A stretch of DNA of 52,139 nucleotides from Oscillospiraceae bacterium. GTDB taxonomy: Bacteria; Bacillota; Clostridia; Oscillospirales; Oscillospiraceae. Shown piece by piece: positions 41,295 through 49,878 of the stretch. The position numbers were made by a program, and so were the translations under genes. How positions within the stretch are numbered: the first letter of the stretch is position 1; every line of letters starts with the position of its first letter. The DNA lies in the NCBI GenBank assembly GCA_017380435.1, contig JAFODZ010000035.1:1-52139 (forward strand). Direction: 5' to 3'. The notes below the pieces were generated by a model. That model did not search any database. It worked only from the letters and a program-made list of their open reading frames with translations, and was not told where the DNA came from.

Positions 41295-42383
41295 ATGGAA
41301 AAACGGATATCTGTCTGCCGGGGGGCGCTTTTGGGCCTTGCGGTGGGCGACGCCATGGGCTATGCCATTGATGAGAAAACCTGGACAGAAATTCAGGAGG
41401 ATTACGGCCCCAACGGCCTTTTGGGTTACGACCTGGTGAACGGTCAGGCTGCTGCCTCTGCCTACACCCAGGTTGCCGCCTACACCGCCAACGGTCTGCT
41501 TCTGGGCATCACCCGGGGCAAGGCGGAAAACTACCTGCGCTATATCCACCTGTCCCTGCGGGAATGGGCAAGAGCCCAGCATTTCCCCCGGGATCCGGAA
41601 AAATCCTGGTGCTGGGTGGCGAAGATCCCCCAAATGCGGGTTCGCAAATGCAAGGACAGCCGGATGCTGGACGCCCTGCGGATGGAAACCCCCGCCACCA
41701 TGGAAAAACCTATCAACCGTGCCGCCTCCACCGGTTCGCTGCCCGCCGCCCTCATTACCGGCCTTGGCTGCAACGACCGGGGAATGCCCCGGAGTATGGC
41801 TGCCCAACTGGGCGCGCAGACGGTGGCGCTGACCCACGGCAACACCGAAACCTTCCTGTGCGGCGGCATTTTGGCAGAGATCATTGCCGCCATTGCCGAC
41901 GGAAGCGATCTGCCTTTGCCGACGGTATATGAGCGGGCCATCGACAAAATGCGCATCTGCTACGGCAGCCGTTTTCCCCAGGCAGAATCCCTTGCCCAGC
42001 GGCTTTTGAGCGCCATCGGCAAGGCCGCCGAGGATACTGACCACAGGGAAGCTATGGAAGGCTTTGTCTGCGACAGCGCGGAGCAATGCCTGCAGGCTGC
42101 CCTCTATGCCACGCTGGTATGCGGCGGCGATTTTGACACCGCTATGATCCTGGCTGTGAACCACTCCGGCCGCAGCGGCGCTGTGGGCGCCCTGACCGGC
42201 GGCATTTTGGGTGCGTATCTGGGCGCGGAAGCACTGCCGGAATTCTATTTAGAATCTTTGGAAGCGGCAAATATCTTGGAAACTTTGGCATCGGATCTGG
42301 CACTGGGCAGTCCCACCTACGGTCTTTTCGACCACGACTGGGATCAAAAATATGTCCAGGGCATCCCCGCCGGGATTGCATAA
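41295..42383 (+). CDS. ADP-ribosylglycohydrolase-like protein lacking metal ligands
   Basis: A 362-residue protein of the ADP-ribosylglycohydrolase/DraG fold. GALLGLAVGDAMG (10-22) and NHSGRSGAVGALTGGILGAY (from 289) give the family match. Active members bind two metals through a DDT motif and a GDxD motif. Here the first position reads AYTQ (Y57-T58-Q59) and the second GRSG (R293, G295), so all those acidic ligands are missing. The fold may now bind ADP-ribose without cleaving it, or do something else. ATG at 41295 is nine bases after GGAGGTG. It is a single gene with its own promoter. Confidence 0.8.
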   Translation: MEKRISVCRGALLGLAVGDAMGYAIDEKTWTEIQEDYGPNGLLGYDLVNGQAAASAYTQVAAYTANGLLLGITRGKAENYLRYIHLSLREWARAQHFPRDPEKSWCWVAKIPQMRVRKCKDSRMLDALRMETPATMEKPINRAASTGSLPAALITGLGCNDRGMPRSMAAQLGAQTVALTHGNTETFLCGGILAEIIAAIADGSDLPLPTVYERAIDKMRICYGSRFPQAESLAQRLLSAIGKAAEDTDHREAMEGFVCDSAEQCLQAALYATLVCGGDFDTAMILAVNHSGRSGAVGALTGGILGAYLGAEALPEFYLESLEAANILETLASDLALGSPTYGLFDHDWDQKYVQGIPAGIA

Positions 42384-42413
42384 TAGCTCCACAAAAGGGG
42401 AGGCTTTGGGGTA

Positions 42414-42454
42414 CGGATTGCCACGCCAGTGTGAGCACTGGCTCGCAATGACAC
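42414..42454. repeat. Family C small hairpin element, copy 3
   Basis: CGGATTGCCACG and CTCGCAATGACAC flanks with inner stem CCAGTG-TGAG-CACTGG. The stem sequence is unrelated to copies 1 and 2 but resembles the CCCAGTGTGCGCACTGGG stem in the family E copy at 47501. Confidence 0.85.
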
Positions 42455-42476
42455 AGATTAGGGAGATTGCAGATCC

Positions 42477-42502
42477 GGACCGTCGGGGACGCCGGTCCCT
42501 AC
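42477..42502. repeat. Family D palindrome, GGACCGTC type
   Basis: Same 26 bases as 20053-20078, followed by a TTGACAATTATTG word related to the repeat at the rsuA end. Confidence 0.75.
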
Positions 42503-42540
42503 AATGGGAATTGACAATTATTGTGTGCGGTATCGTATAT

Positions 42541-42635
42541 TGTGTCATTCTGAGCGACCAACGGGAGTCGAAGAATCTTTCCGGTGACGATGGTGCGAAG
42601 ATCCTTCGATTCGCTGCGCTCACTCAGGATGACAC
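42541..42635. repeat. Family B palindromic element, copy 4
   Basis: TGTGTCATTCTGAGCGACC start, GTCGAAGAATCTTT, AGATCCTTCGATTCGC and CAGGATGACAC end. Confidence 0.85.
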
Positions 42636-42668
42636 TTTCTTGATAGCCAGGGGAAGGTATTGTGGGAA

Positions 42669-42694
42669 GGACCGTCGGGGACGCCGGTCCCTAC
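42669..42694. repeat. Family D palindrome, GGACCGTC type
   Basis: Third copy of the 26-base unit seen at 20053 and 42477. Confidence 0.75.
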
Positions 42695-42755
42695 GAGGGG
42701 ACGGGTTTTTGGATAGATTTTTCGTATTTTCATCATAAAAAAATACAAAAAACCC

Positions 42756-42784
42756 TTGCATTTCCGGAAAACCAATGATATAAT
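42756..42784 (+). promoter_or_regulatory. Promoter of the rimP-nusA-infB operon
   Basis: TTGCAT (42756-42761), 17-base spacer, TATAAT (42779-42784), giving a leader of about 70 bases. Confidence 0.75.
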
Positions 42785-42812
42785 ACCCACGATAAGTATT
42801 GACATTTTCGGA

Positions 42813-42859
42813 AGAGAGGGGCTTGCCCCTCTCTTTCTTGATGAAAGAGGCGATTTTTT
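42813..42859 (+). promoter_or_regulatory. rimP leader with two mutually exclusive hairpins
   Basis: Hairpin 1 pairs AGAGAGGGGC (42813-42822) with GCCCCTCTCT (42825-42834) and is followed by TTTCTT, so it looks like an attenuator. Hairpin 2 pairs CTCTTTC (42831-42837) with GAAAGAG (42843-42849). It shares bases 42831-42834 with hairpin 1 and covers the AAAGAGG ribosome site of rimP. Confidence 0.55.
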
Positions 42860-43312
42860 ATGAAAGTAACCGAGCTTGTCACCGCCTTTGCCAAACCCAT
42901 CGTGGAAGAAAAAGGCTGCAGCCTTTGGGATGTGGAATATGTCCGGGAAGGCTCTGAGCGCTTCCTGCGGGTGTATATCGACAAAGAAGGCGGCGTATGC
43001 ATCGATGACTGCGAGGCAGTTGCCCGGGCCATCGACCCCATTTTGGATGAAAAAGACCCCATCGCGGAAAGCTATCATTTTGAAGTATGTTCCGCCGGCA
43101 TCGAGCGGGTGCTCCGCCGTCCGTCGGACTTTACGCAGTTTATGGGAAGTCCTGTTCTCATCAAGCTGTACCGCCCCCGCAACGGTCTGAAGGAATTCCC
43201 CGGCATCCTCCGGGGCTACGACGAAGGCCGCATCACCCTGGAATCGGGAAAAGAAACCATCGTATTTGAAAAATCTGAGGTGGCACTGTGCCGCCTGAGA
43301 GTAGAGTTTTAA
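42860..43312 (+). CDS. rimP: Ribosome maturation factor RimP
   Basis: A 150-residue 30S assembly factor. LWDVEYVREGSERFLRVYID and CEAVARAIDPILDE are the family's N-terminal alpha-beta segments, and EVCSAGIERVLRRP is the hallmark motif. The C-terminal SH3-like barrel follows. It is first in the conserved rimP-nusA-ylxR-ylxQ-infB order, as in most Firmicutes. Confidence 0.95.
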   Translation: MKVTELVTAFAKPIVEEKGCSLWDVEYVREGSERFLRVYIDKEGGVCIDDCEAVARAIDPILDEKDPIAESYHFEVCSAGIERVLRRPSDFTQFMGSPVLIKLYRPRNGLKEFPGILRGYDEGRITLESGKETIVFEKSEVALCRLRVEF

Positions 43313-43326
43313 GGAGGAATAGAAAA

Positions 43327-44424
43327 ATGGCACGAGCCAAAAAGACCGAAGCTCCCAAAGTAGATATCGGCGCAGAGATCTTCGCCAGCCTGCGGGATTT
43401 GGAAAAGATCAAGGGCATCCCCGTGGATTACATGGTGGATCGTCTGAAGCAGGCGCTGACCAACGCCTACCGCAAAGACCAGGAAAATGACCGGGATATC
43501 CCCGCCGAAAATGTGGTGGTGGATCTGAGCGAAAAGGGCCTGTTTATGCACCTAAATAAGACCGTCGTGGAAGAAGTGGAAAATTCCTCCGTGGAGATCC
43601 ACATCGATGCCGCACAGAAGTATAACCCCAATGTGCAGCTGGGCGACACCATCCAGCTGCCTGTGGATTTCCAAAAATTCGGCCGCATCGCCGCCCAGAC
43701 TGCCAAGCAGGTGGTCATCCAGGGCATCCGCGAGGCAGAGCGGGGCATCGTTTACGAAAGCTACTCCTCCAAGTCCGCTGAGCTGCTCACCGGCACTGTG
43801 CTGAAGGTAGATCCCTCCGGCGATGTATTCGTCCGGGTTGGCCAGGGCGCTGAGCAGAGCGACGCCGTGCTGCGGGTATCCGAGCAGATCCCCGGCGAAA
43901 CCTACACCCCCGGCGACCACATCCGGGTTTATGTTCTGGAAGTACATCGCGCCAACCGCGGCCCGCTGGTCAATGTTTCCCGCACCCATCCCAATGTGGT
44001 GCGCCGCCTGTTTGAGCTGGAGACTCCCGAAATCGCCGAAGGCCAGGTGGAGATCCGCAACATCGCCCGGGAAGCCGGCTCCAGAAGCAAGATCGCTGTC
44101 CGCGCTGCTATGGAGGGCATCGACCCCGTCGGCACCTGCGTCGGCCCCAGAGGCGGCCGTGTAGGCGCGGTTGTGGAAGAACTCCACGGCGAGAAGATCG
44201 ACATCGTGGTTTGGAGCGAAGATCCCTGCGAATATGTCCGTGCTGCGCTGAGCCCTGCGGATGTGGTGGATGTAATGCTCATCCCCGGTCAGAAGGCCTG
44301 CCGTGTCATCGTCCCCGACGACCAGCTCAGCCTTGCCATCGGTAAGGAAGGCCAGAACGCCCGTCTTGCCGCCCGTCTTACCGGCTACAAGATCGACATC
44401 AAGTCGGAAAGCCAGGCTGAGTAA
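43327..44424 (+). CDS. nusA: Transcription elongation/termination factor NusA
   Basis: A 365-residue NusA of the Firmicutes length, without the acidic C-terminal repeats of enterobacteria. After the RNA-polymerase-binding N domain, an S1 domain (about 130-200) and two KH domains are visible, with GPRGGRVGAVVEELHGEKIDI and IGKEGQNARLAARLTGYKIDI as the KH motifs. GGAGGAAT precedes the ATG at 43327; the open frame upstream overlaps rimP and has no ribosome site. Confidence 0.95.
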   Translation: MARAKKTEAPKVDIGAEIFASLRDLEKIKGIPVDYMVDRLKQALTNAYRKDQENDRDIPAENVVVDLSEKGLFMHLNKTVVEEVENSSVEIHIDAAQKYNPNVQLGDTIQLPVDFQKFGRIAAQTAKQVVIQGIREAERGIVYESYSSKSAELLTGTVLKVDPSGDVFVRVGQGAEQSDAVLRVSEQIPGETYTPGDHIRVYVLEVHRANRGPLVNVSRTHPNVVRRLFELETPEIAEGQVEIRNIAREAGSRSKIAVRAAMEGIDPVGTCVGPRGGRVGAVVEELHGEKIDIVVWSEDPCEYVRAALSPADVVDVMLIPGQKACRVIVPDDQLSLAIGKEGQNARLAARLTGYKIDIKSESQAE

Positions 44425-44447
44425 GCCGGCAGAAGGAGGGCAGCCAT

Positions 44448-44720
44448 ATGCAAAAAAAGATCCCTCAGCGGCAGTGTATGGGCTGCCGGGAACGAAAAGC
44501 CAAACGGGAGCTGATCCGCGTGGTCCGCTTGACCGACGGCAATGTGAGTCTGGACTTCTCCGGCAAGCTCAATGGCCGCGGCGCCTACATCTGCCCCAGC
44601 AGCGAATGCCTGCAAAAGGCCCGCAAAGCTAAGGCATTGGAGCGCAGCCTGGAGACGGAAGTCCCGGAACAGGTCTATGAACGCCTGAATAAAGAATTGG
44701 AGGGTTTTACCCTTGGATAA
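44448..44720 (+). CDS. rnpM: YlxR/RnpM RNA-binding protein
   Basis: A 90-residue DUF448 protein between nusA and ylxQ. RQCMGCRERKAKRELIRVV and GRGAYICPSSECLQKA are the diagnostic segments. The family is now linked to RNase P in Bacillus. It overlaps ylxQ by eight bases. Confidence 0.92.
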   Translation: MQKKIPQRQCMGCRERKAKRELIRVVRLTDGNVSLDFSGKLNGRGAYICPSSECLQKARKAKALERSLETEVPEQVYERLNKELEGFTLG

Positions 44721-45126
44721 AGCGCGCAATTATTTGTCCCTGGCCCGTAAAGCAGGCCGAATTGAATTGGGTGAAGAACCTGTGGGCGCTGCCGCCCGGG
44801 CCCGCATTGCCCGGCTGGTGGTAGTTGCCCGGGATGCCGGCGATCACACCTGGCGCAGAGCCAAAAGCTTCGTTGCCGGTTCCGATCAGATCTGCATCCG
44901 CATCCCCTATTCCAAAGACGAATTGGGAGAAGCCATCGGCCGCCAGAGTTTAGCCATCGCCGCCATCACCGATCCGGCATTGGCCCTTGCCTTTTTGCAG
45001 GCTCTGGAACAGCCGGAAAAATACCGCGAGGCCCTTGACTGCCTTGCCCAGAAGACAAAACGCGTGCAGGCCCGTCAGGCGGAAGCCCGGGCACACAAGA
45101 AGAATGTGAGAAAAGGTCGTTCGTAA
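44713..45126 (+). CDS. ylxQ: YlxQ-type L7Ae-family RNA-binding protein
   Basis: A 137-residue member of the L7Ae/L30e/Gadd45 family that binds kink-turn RNA. ARKAGRIELGEEPV near the start and the IARLVVVARDAGDHT strand match YlxQ. The start is TTG at 44713 inside the end of ylxR, behind GGAGGG. A basic C-terminal tail (about 115-137, ending KKNVRKGRS) extends it past the usual 100 residues, consistent with extra RNA contact. Confidence 0.88.
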   Translation: MDKARNYLSLARKAGRIELGEEPVGAAARARIARLVVVARDAGDHTWRRAKSFVAGSDQICIRIPYSKDELGEAIGRQSLAIAAITDPALALAFLQALEQPEKYREALDCLAQKTKRVQARQAEARAHKKNVRKGRS

Positions 45127-45144
45127 TACGGAGGTGCGTTTAGT

Positions 45145-47481
45145 ATGAGTTTAGTGAAGTATCGAGTTAAGGAAGTTGCAGCGGATTTCGGTGTCACCCC
45201 CAAGGTAATTTCCGAGGTCGTAGGCAAATTTTTTGAAAAACCCAAGTCCAACACCCAGGTTCTGACAGATGAAGAGCTCAATGTGGTGTTTGACTATATG
45301 ACCGCTACCAACCAGATCGATTCTCTGGAAGCGGTATTCGCTGTGCAGTCTAAGGCCCAGGCAGAGGAAAAGCCTGCTGAGCCTGTGGCAAAGAAAGAAG
45401 AAAAGAAGTCCGAACCTGCCAAGGCTGAGCCTGCAAAGGCTGCCCAGCCCAAGGCAGAGCAGAAGCCCCAGAAGCCGGCTGAGCCGGAGCGCAAGCGGGA
45501 GCGCCGCGTGGTGGATACCTCCGCCGTGCAGGTGAACTCTGCCCGTTTTGACGACCGGGTGGATTCCCTGGTTTCCGAGCGGATGCAGAATTACTCCGGC
45601 GGCAAGCAGAAGATCGGCGGCAAGAAGGGTCAGCAGCAGAACAAAAAGGACAATAAATTCAAGGGCAACAAGGCCCGCAATGAGGAGCAGGAGAAGCTGC
45701 GCCGCCTGCAGATGGAGGTGGCCCGCAAAGCTCCCCTGACCGTCAAGATCCCCGAGGAGATCACCGTAGGCGAGCTGGCTTCGAGAATGAAGAAGACCGC
45801 CGGCGAAGTCATCAAATGCTTGATGAAAAACGGCGTGATGGCCGGCATCAACCAGACCATCGACTTTGATACCGCCGAATTTGTAGCCGTGGAAATGGGC
45901 TGCAAGGTGGAAAAAGAAGTCACCGTCACCATCGAAGAAAAAATCATCGACGACCACATCGACACCACCGAAGAGCTGGTCAGCCGCGCTCCCGTTGTGG
46001 TGGTTATGGGTCACGTTGACCACGGCAAGACCAGTCTGCTGGACGCCATCCGCAACACCAAGGTCACTGCCGGTGAGGCTGGCGGTATCACCCAGCACAT
46101 CGGTGCCTACACTGTGGATGTGGGCGGCAATATGGTCACCTTCCTGGACACCCCCGGTCACGCCGCATTTACCTCTATGCGCGCCCGTGGTGCCAAGAGC
46201 ACCGACATCGCCATTCTGGTTGTGGCCGCCGACGACGGCATTATGCCCCAGACCGTGGAATCCATTAACCACGCCAAGGCCGCGGAAGTTCCCATTATCG
46301 TGGCCATCAACAAAATGGATAAGCCCACCGCCAACCCCGACCGCATCAAGGAGCAGCTGACCCAGTATGAGCTGATTCCCGAGGAATGGGGCGGCGAGAC
46401 TATCATCTGCCCCATCTCCGCCAAAACCGGTCAGGGTCTGGATGAATTGCTGGAAATGGTCATCCTCACCGCTGAGGTGCAGGAGCTGAAGGCCAACCCC
46501 AACCGCCGTGCCAAGGGTACGGTCATCGAGGCCCGTCTGGACAAGACCCGTGGCCCCATCGCCACCCTGCTGGTGCAAAACGGCACGCTGAACCAGGGCG
46601 ATATCGTCATCGCCGGTACTGCCGTAGGCCGTGTCCGCGTCATGACCAACGACAAGGGCCGCACCGTCAAGAGCGCAGGACCTTCTGTGCCTGTTGAAAT
46701 CACCGGTCTGGCAGAAACCCCCGCTCCCGGCGATGAATTCAACGCCGTTACCGACGAGCGTATGGCCCGCGAGCTGGTTGAGCAGCGTAAGCAGGCTGCT
46801 AAGGACGCCGCCGCCAACGCTATGACCAAGGTCACTCTGGATAACCTCTTTGCCAAGATGCAGGAGGGCGAAATGAAAGAGCTGCCGCTGATCGTCAAGG
46901 CTGACGTGCAGGGTTCTGCCGAAGCCGTCAAGGCCAGCCTGGAGAAGATCTCCAACGAAGAAGTCCGTGTCAAGGTCATCCACACCGGCGTAGGCGCTAT
47001 CAACGAATCCGATATTCTGCTGGCCTCCACGGCTGGTGCTATCATTGTCGGCTTCAACGTCCGTCCCGATGCCGCAGCCGCCGTCAGCGGTCAGCGCAGC
47101 GGCGTGGATATGCGGTTCTACCGGGTCATCTACGATGCCATCGACGAGATCGAATCGGCTATGAAGGGTATGCTGGCTCCCAAGTTTGAGGAAGTCATCA
47201 TCGGTCACGCCGAAGTGCGTATGACCTACAAGGTCTCCGCCATCGGCACCATCGCCGGCTGTATGGTCAAGGACGGCAAGGTCAGCCGGGATGCCCAGGT
47301 TCGTGTGCTCCGGGACAACATCGTCATCCACCAGGGCGAGGTCGGCTCTTTGCAGCGGTTCAAGGATGCCGCCAAGGAAGTCACCGCCGGTTATGAGTGC
47401 GGTATGAGCATCGCCAAGTTCAACGACATCAAAGAAGGCGACGTCTTTGAATGCTTCGTAATGCAGGAAATCAAAAGATAA
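45145..47481 (+). CDS. infB: Translation initiation factor IF-2
   Basis: A 778-residue IF-2. The N-terminal IF2_N segment is followed by a low-complexity Ala/Lys/Glu/Pro-rich linker (about 70-115). A second IF2_N region and the GTPase domain come next, with [19 protein letters not shown] (G1), [10 protein letters not shown] (G3) and NKMD (G4). Domains II to IV follow. It is last of the uninterrupted core operon; a family E element separates it from rbfA. Confidence 0.97.
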   Translation: MSLVKYRVKEVAADFGVTPKVISEVVGKFFEKPKSNTQVLTDEELNVVFDYMTATNQIDSLEAVFAVQSKAQAEEKPAEPVAKKEEKKSEPAKAEPAKAAQPKAEQKPQKPAEPERKRERRVVDTSAVQVNSARFDDRVDSLVSERMQNYSGGKQKIGGKKGQQQNKKDNKFKGNKARNEEQEKLRRLQMEVARKAPLTVKIPEEITVGELASRMKKTAGEVIKCLMKNGVMAGINQTIDFDTAEFVAVEMGCKVEKEVTVTIEEKIIDDHIDTTEELVSRAPVVVVMGHVDHGKTSLLDAIRNTKVTAGEAGGITQHIGAYTVDVGGNMVTFLDTPGHAAFTSMRARGAKSTDIAILVVAADDGIMPQTVESINHAKAAEVPIIVAINKMDKPTANPDRIKEQLTQYELIPEEWGGETIICPISAKTGQGLDELLEMVILTAEVQELKANPNRRAKGTVIEARLDKTRGPIATLLVQNGTLNQGDIVIAGTAVGRVRVMTNDKGRTVKSAGPSVPVEITGLAETPAPGDEFNAVTDERMARELVEQRKQAAKDAAANAMTKVTLDNLFAKMQEGEMKELPLIVKADVQGSAEAVKASLEKISNEEVRVKVIHTGVGAINESDILLASTAGAIIVGFNVRPDAAAAVSGQRSGVDMRFYRVIYDAIDEIESAMKGMLAPKFEEVIIGHAEVRMTYKVSAIGTIAGCMVKDGKVSRDAQVRVLRDNIVIHQGEVGSLQRFKDAAKEVTAGYECGMSIAKFNDIKEGDVFECFVMQEIKR

Positions 47482-47500
47482 AACAAAAGCACCGTTGTAA

Positions 47501-47613
47501 GGCTCCCCTCTTAGGGGAGCTGTCACGGCGCACGCCGTGACTGAGGGGTTGCCCATATTCCGCCACCCCTCCGCCCAGTGTGCGCACTGGGCACCTCCCC
47601 TCCAAGGGGAGGC
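47501..47613. repeat. Family E hairpin element inside the infB-rbfA gap, copy 5
   Basis: GGCTCCCCTCTTAGGGGAGC, inner GTCACGGCGCACGCCGTGAC, CTGAGGGG, then CACCCCTCCGCCCAGTGTGC with its complement and CTCCCCTCCAAGGGGAGGC. All four stems are fully paired. Confidence 0.85.
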
Positions 47614-47661
47614 TTATTGACGGTGCTTTCATCGCAAATTATATGAAAAGGAGTGCTGTTT

Positions 47662-48021
47662 ATGGCATCCAACCGAATCGGTCGAATCAACGAGGAAATT
47701 CAGAAGGAATTAGCCTCCGCCATTCGCAATCTGAAAGACCCCAGAGTGCAAAATACTATGATCTCCATCACCCATGTGGAAGCCACCCCCGACCTGCGCT
47801 ATGCTAAGGTTTATGTGAGCTTCTTGCAGGAGGATAAGGCCGCCGATGCCCTGAAGGGACTGAAATCCGCTTCCGGCTATCTGCGCCGGGAGCTGAGCAG
47901 CGCTTTGCAGCTTCGCTACACCCCGGAGCTGGTATGGGAGCTGGACGACTCCATCACCTACGGCGCAAAAATGCTCAAGCTCATCAATTCCCTGGATACA
48001 GGATCTGACGAAGAAACATAA
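47662..48021 (+). CDS. rbfA: Ribosome-binding factor A
   Basis: A 119-residue 30S maturation factor: RIGRINEEIQKELASAIRNLKDPRV at the N terminus and DLRYAKVYVSFLQ in the KH-like core. AAAGGAG precedes the ATG. It follows infB across a repeat element and sits two bases before truB; the nrnA gene usually found in this interval is absent. Confidence 0.93.
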   Translation: MASNRIGRINEEIQKELASAIRNLKDPRVQNTMISITHVEATPDLRYAKVYVSFLQEDKAADALKGLKSASGYLRRELSSALQLRYTPELVWELDDSITYGAKMLKLINSLDTGSDEET

Positions 48022-48022
48022 T

Positions 48023-48883
48023 ATGAACGGAATCGTCATTATCGACAAACCTGCCGGCTGGACAAGCCAGGATGTGGTTTCCAAGCTGCGGGGCGTTTTC
48101 AAAACCCGCAGGATCGGCCACGGCGGCACCTTAGACCCTATGGCAACCGGCGTTTTGCCGGTGTTTGTGGGCCGTGCCACCCGGGGCGTGGAATTTTTTG
48201 AACACGCCCACAAGACCTACGAGGCGGTTTTGCAGCTGGGCATCACCACCGACACCGAGGATATCACCGGCAATATTTTGGAAGAAAAACCGGTTTGCGT
48301 CACGGAAAATGAATTTTTATCCGTTTTGGAGCAGTTCCGGGGCGAAATTCAGCAGATTCCGCCTATGTACTCCGCCATCAAGGTGAACGGTCAAAAGCTG
48401 TACGACCTGGCCCGCAAGGGCAAAGAAGTGGAGCGCAAAAGCCGCACCATCACCATTTTCAAGCTGGAATGTTTGGAATTTTCCGGAAACCAGGCGAAAA
48501 TCCTGGTGCATTGCTCCAAGGGAACTTATATCCGCACCTTATGCAAGGATATCGGCGCTGCCCTTGGCTGCGGCGGGTGTATGGCGGCTCTGCGGCGGGT
48601 GCAGGCCGGGGATTACACCATCGATCAGGCCGTTTCTTTGCAGACCTTGGTGGAATCGGACAATCCCGAAATCTACCTTGCCCCGGTGGACAGCCTGTTT
48701 GCAGAATACGACAAGCTCGTCCTTACCCCCAACCAGGAAAAGCGCTGCCGCAACGGCAATTCATTTTCTATCAGTCTGCCGGACGGACAGTACCGGGCCT
48801 ATAGCCAAAACGGCGAATTTCTGATGCTTGCCAAGGTAGAAAACAGCATCATGTCCACCGTTAAAAGCTTTTTTGATATCTAA
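48023..48883 (+). CDS. truB: tRNA pseudouridine-55 synthase TruB
   Basis: Makes the T-loop pseudouridine 55. The 286-residue protein starts NGIVIIDKPAGWTSQDVV, with the catalytic Asp38 in IGHGGTLDPMATG, and later has GTYIRTLCKDIG. The stop TAA is the first triplet of a family A element whose TAAATTAGAATTTACC end abuts the last codon. Confidence 0.95.
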   Translation: MNGIVIIDKPAGWTSQDVVSKLRGVFKTRRIGHGGTLDPMATGVLPVFVGRATRGVEFFEHAHKTYEAVLQLGITTDTEDITGNILEEKPVCVTENEFLSVLEQFRGEIQQIPPMYSAIKVNGQKLYDLARKGKEVERKSRTITIFKLECLEFSGNQAKILVHCSKGTYIRTLCKDIGAALGCGGCMAALRRVQAGDYTIDQAVSLQTLVESDNPEIYLAPVDSLFAEYDKLVLTPNQEKRCRNGNSFSISLPDGQYRAYSQNGEFLMLAKVENSIMSTVKSFFDI

Positions 48884-48997
48884 ATTAGAATTTACCTTAC
48901 AAATTACCTGTAGGGGCGAACTGTGTTCGCCCGCGGGCGTTCAAAGAACGCCCCTACGATCTTATACGGTAGTTGATGCTATAAACAATCATTTACA
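48881..48997 (+). repeat. Family A modular element, GGGCGAAC hairpin core
   Basis: Complete copy of 117 bases, TAAATTAGAATTTACCTTAC to AAACAATCATTTACA, lying precisely between the truB stop and the ribF ribosome site (AGAGGAAT). Confidence 0.9.
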
Positions 48998-49005
48998 GAG
49001 GAATT

Positions 49006-49866
49006 ATGGAGAACAGAACGATTTACGCCTTAGGGTATTTCGATGGGGTGCATTTGGGTCACAAAGCGCTGCTGGATGCCTGCCGGGAAGCCGCAAAGGA
49101 CTGCCAAAGCGGTGCGGTCACCTTTTCCGGTCATCCCCAGCGGCTCGTTTCCGGCAATGCCGTCCCCCTGATCAACACCGACGCCGACCGCCGCCAGCTT
49201 TTGCTGGGGACGGTGGATACCGTGGTGGAGCTTCCCTTTACCGACAAACTCATGGCAATGCCCTGGCAGGATTTTCTGAATATGCTGACCCGGGAGCATC
49301 ACGCCGTCGGGTTTGTCTGCGGCAGCGATTTTCGTTTTGGCTGCAAGGGAGAAGGCACAGCCGCCCTTTTGCAAGGCTACTGTCAAAGCCGCAACCTTGC
49401 CTGCCGAATCGTTCCCCAACAAATTTTAGACGGGGTGCGCATCTCCTCCACCCATATCCGCACCTTGCTCAGCAGCGGCAAAATCCGGGAGGCTAACCGC
49501 TTTTTAGGTCACAGCCATATCCTCTCCGGGCAGGTGCAGACCGGCAAGCAGCTCGGGCGCACCATCGGCTTCCCCACCGCCAACCTCCCCTACCCCGACA
49601 GCCTTTTGAAGCTGCCCCACGGGGTTTATGCCTGCCGAGCGCAGGTCGGCGGCAAGTCCTGCGACGCCATCACCAACATCGGCACCCGCCCCACTGTCAG
49701 CGGTGCGGGCATCACCGTGGAGGCCCACATTTTGGACTTTTCCGGCGACCTTTACGGGCAAATGATGACCCTGGAATTCTTAGACTTTATCCGCCCGGAG
49801 CGAAAGTTTGACAGTCTTTCCGACCTGCAAAGACAAATCTCGGAAGATCTGCAATATTTTGCTTAA
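49006..49866 (+). CDS. ribF: Bifunctional riboflavin kinase/FAD synthetase RibF
   Basis: Converts riboflavin to FMN and then FAD. The 286-residue protein has an N-terminal nucleotidyltransferase domain with ALGYFDGVHLGHKALL, a GSDFRFGCKG segment and ISSTHIRTLLSSG. A C-terminal kinase domain follows, with GRTIGFPTANL and NIGTRPTV. The N terminus is somewhat short, opening almost at the GxFDGVHxGH motif. Its product FMN is the ligand of the riboswitch controlling ribU at 22124. Confidence 0.93.
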   Translation: MENRTIYALGYFDGVHLGHKALLDACREAAKDCQSGAVTFSGHPQRLVSGNAVPLINTDADRRQLLLGTVDTVVELPFTDKLMAMPWQDFLNMLTREHHAVGFVCGSDFRFGCKGEGTAALLQGYCQSRNLACRIVPQQILDGVRISSTHIRTLLSSGKIREANRFLGHSHILSGQVQTGKQLGRTIGFPTANLPYPDSLLKLPHGVYACRAQVGGKSCDAITNIGTRPTVSGAGITVEAHILDFSGDLYGQMMTLEFLDFIRPERKFDSLSDLQRQISEDLQYFA

Positions 49867-49878
49867 TCCTGCAATTCT

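Larger units (their letters stand above)
42384..42755. other. Repeat-filled intergenic region ahead of rimP
   Basis: No gene. It starts with a degenerate family E piece (AAAAGGGGAGGC), followed by C copy 3, D, B copy 4 and D elements in turn. The short frames read through these repeats are artefacts. Confidence 0.7.

Noticed and set aside
42352-42738. 128-codon frame after the ADP-ribosylglycohydrolase-like gene
   Set aside because: It is a translation of successive repeat elements.
45151-47556. Open frame of 801 codons on the minus strand opposite infB
   Set aside because: Wholly antisense to a certain gene; the composition is a mirror of infB codon use and no family is recognisable.
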